Positions 6,228 through 6,459 of a stretch of DNA of 6,459 nucleotides are shown one piece after another (positions within the stretch are counted from its first letter, which is position 1; every line of letters begins with the position of its first letter). The stretch is from Ruminococcaceae bacterium UBA866 (GTDB taxonomy: Bacteria > Bacillota > Clostridia > Oscillospirales > Ruminococcaceae): assembly GCA_002295325.1 (NCBI GenBank), contig DBGA01000041.1, forward strand, positions 71,201 to 77,659. Direction: 5' to 3'. The notes under the pieces are model-generated. The model did no database searches. It worked only from the letters and a program-made list of their open reading frames with translations, and had not been told where the DNA came from. The position numbers and the translations under genes were made by a program.

Positions 6228-6459
6228 CTAATATTCAACTTCAAACAAAACAATCTCGTTTTGCTTGAGTGATTTTTGCACATCAATAATGCGTTGGTTA
6301 CTGCTACCCTTAAAAAAAAGCGTCAAATCCATTTTCTCGAGTTCAAACTTGCCGTCAACAAGAATATCTACCTGTTCCAATAACTCTCTTGAATTTGGGG
6401 TAACATTATCTAAAATTTGATTGTAAGTATACCCAGAATACGCCCATATGTCTTTTTTT
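6228..6459 (-). CDS. nrdG: Anaerobic ribonucleotide reductase activating protein, C-terminal part (5' end cut by window edge)
   Basis: The last 76 residues of a radical SAM enzyme that installs the glycyl radical on the class III ribonucleotide reductase NrdD, needed for making deoxynucleotides without oxygen. Recognised by KDIWAYSGYTYNQIL near the left of the fragment, LLEQVDILVDGKFEL in the middle and the highly characteristic GSSNQRIIDV followed by QKSL near the end. NrdG proteins are about 150-180 residues, so somewhat over half is missing, including the cluster-binding CxxxCxxC motif. The frame is open to the window edge and ends at TAG (6230-6228). nrdD is usually directly upstream, which would lie outside the window. 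A run of eight A on the plus strand (6312-6319) encodes Leu-Phe-Phe-Lys without breaking the frame. Confidence 0.92.
   Translation of the reverse strand, partial: KKDIWAYSGYTYNQILDNVTPNSRELLEQVDILVDGKFELEKMDLTLFFKGSSNQRIIDVQKSLKQNEIVLFEVEY

Noticed and set aside
6312..6319. Run of eight A (eight T in the nrdG coding strand) as a programmed frameshift site
   Set aside because: The normal frame continues through it into the conserved GSSNQRIIDV motif, so no frameshift is needed.

Overview
The window is AT-rich, with strong AGGAGG-type ribosome sites. It carries the C-terminal end of an oxygen-independent (class III) ribonucleotide reductase activase, a DivIVA-type protein, a two-part class I (Fe-S) fumarase subunit and an RpiR regulator. 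Together these point to an anaerobic, low-GC Gram-positive bacterium of the Clostridia type. No tRNA, rRNA, CRISPR array, insertion sequence or phage gene was seen, and the region reads as ordinary chromosome. Seven genes are present, two of them cut by the window edges.

Layout, right to left on the minus strand: the end of nrdG (6459-6228) is followed by a 105-bp gap holding a promoter. Next comes a solitary peptide-type ABC transporter lipoprotein (6122-4533). It converges on a plus-strand HAD phosphatase (3860-4498). The two genes share one perfect 18-bp inverted repeat, and each arm of that repeat contains one gene's TAG stop codon. A divergent, very AT-rich spacer (3702-3859) holds promoters for the phosphatase and for the leftward DivIVA-like gene (3701-2805). 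That gene overlaps by 20 bp a GTG-started fumarase beta-subunit gene (2824-2288). A T-tract terminator (2268-2226) follows. Then comes a MATE efflux pump gene (2183-792), and 32 bp later an RpiR/MurR regulator that runs off the left edge (759-1).

There are four inferred transcription units: nrdG; the lipoprotein; the phosphatase; and DivIVA-fumarase beta, with MATE-rpiR either a separate unit or reached by readthrough. No clear promoter is visible in front of the MATE gene. For four genes the longest open frame starts too far upstream at a TTG or similar codon; the starts given here follow the ribosome sites.

Nothing in the window is convincingly a new defence, mobile or biosynthetic system. 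The most notable points are a fumarase beta subunit without its alpha partner, coupled in translation to a coiled-coil DivIVA protein; an unusual cysteine cluster in that beta subunit; regular 11-residue repeats in the DivIVA protein; and the compact shared terminator.
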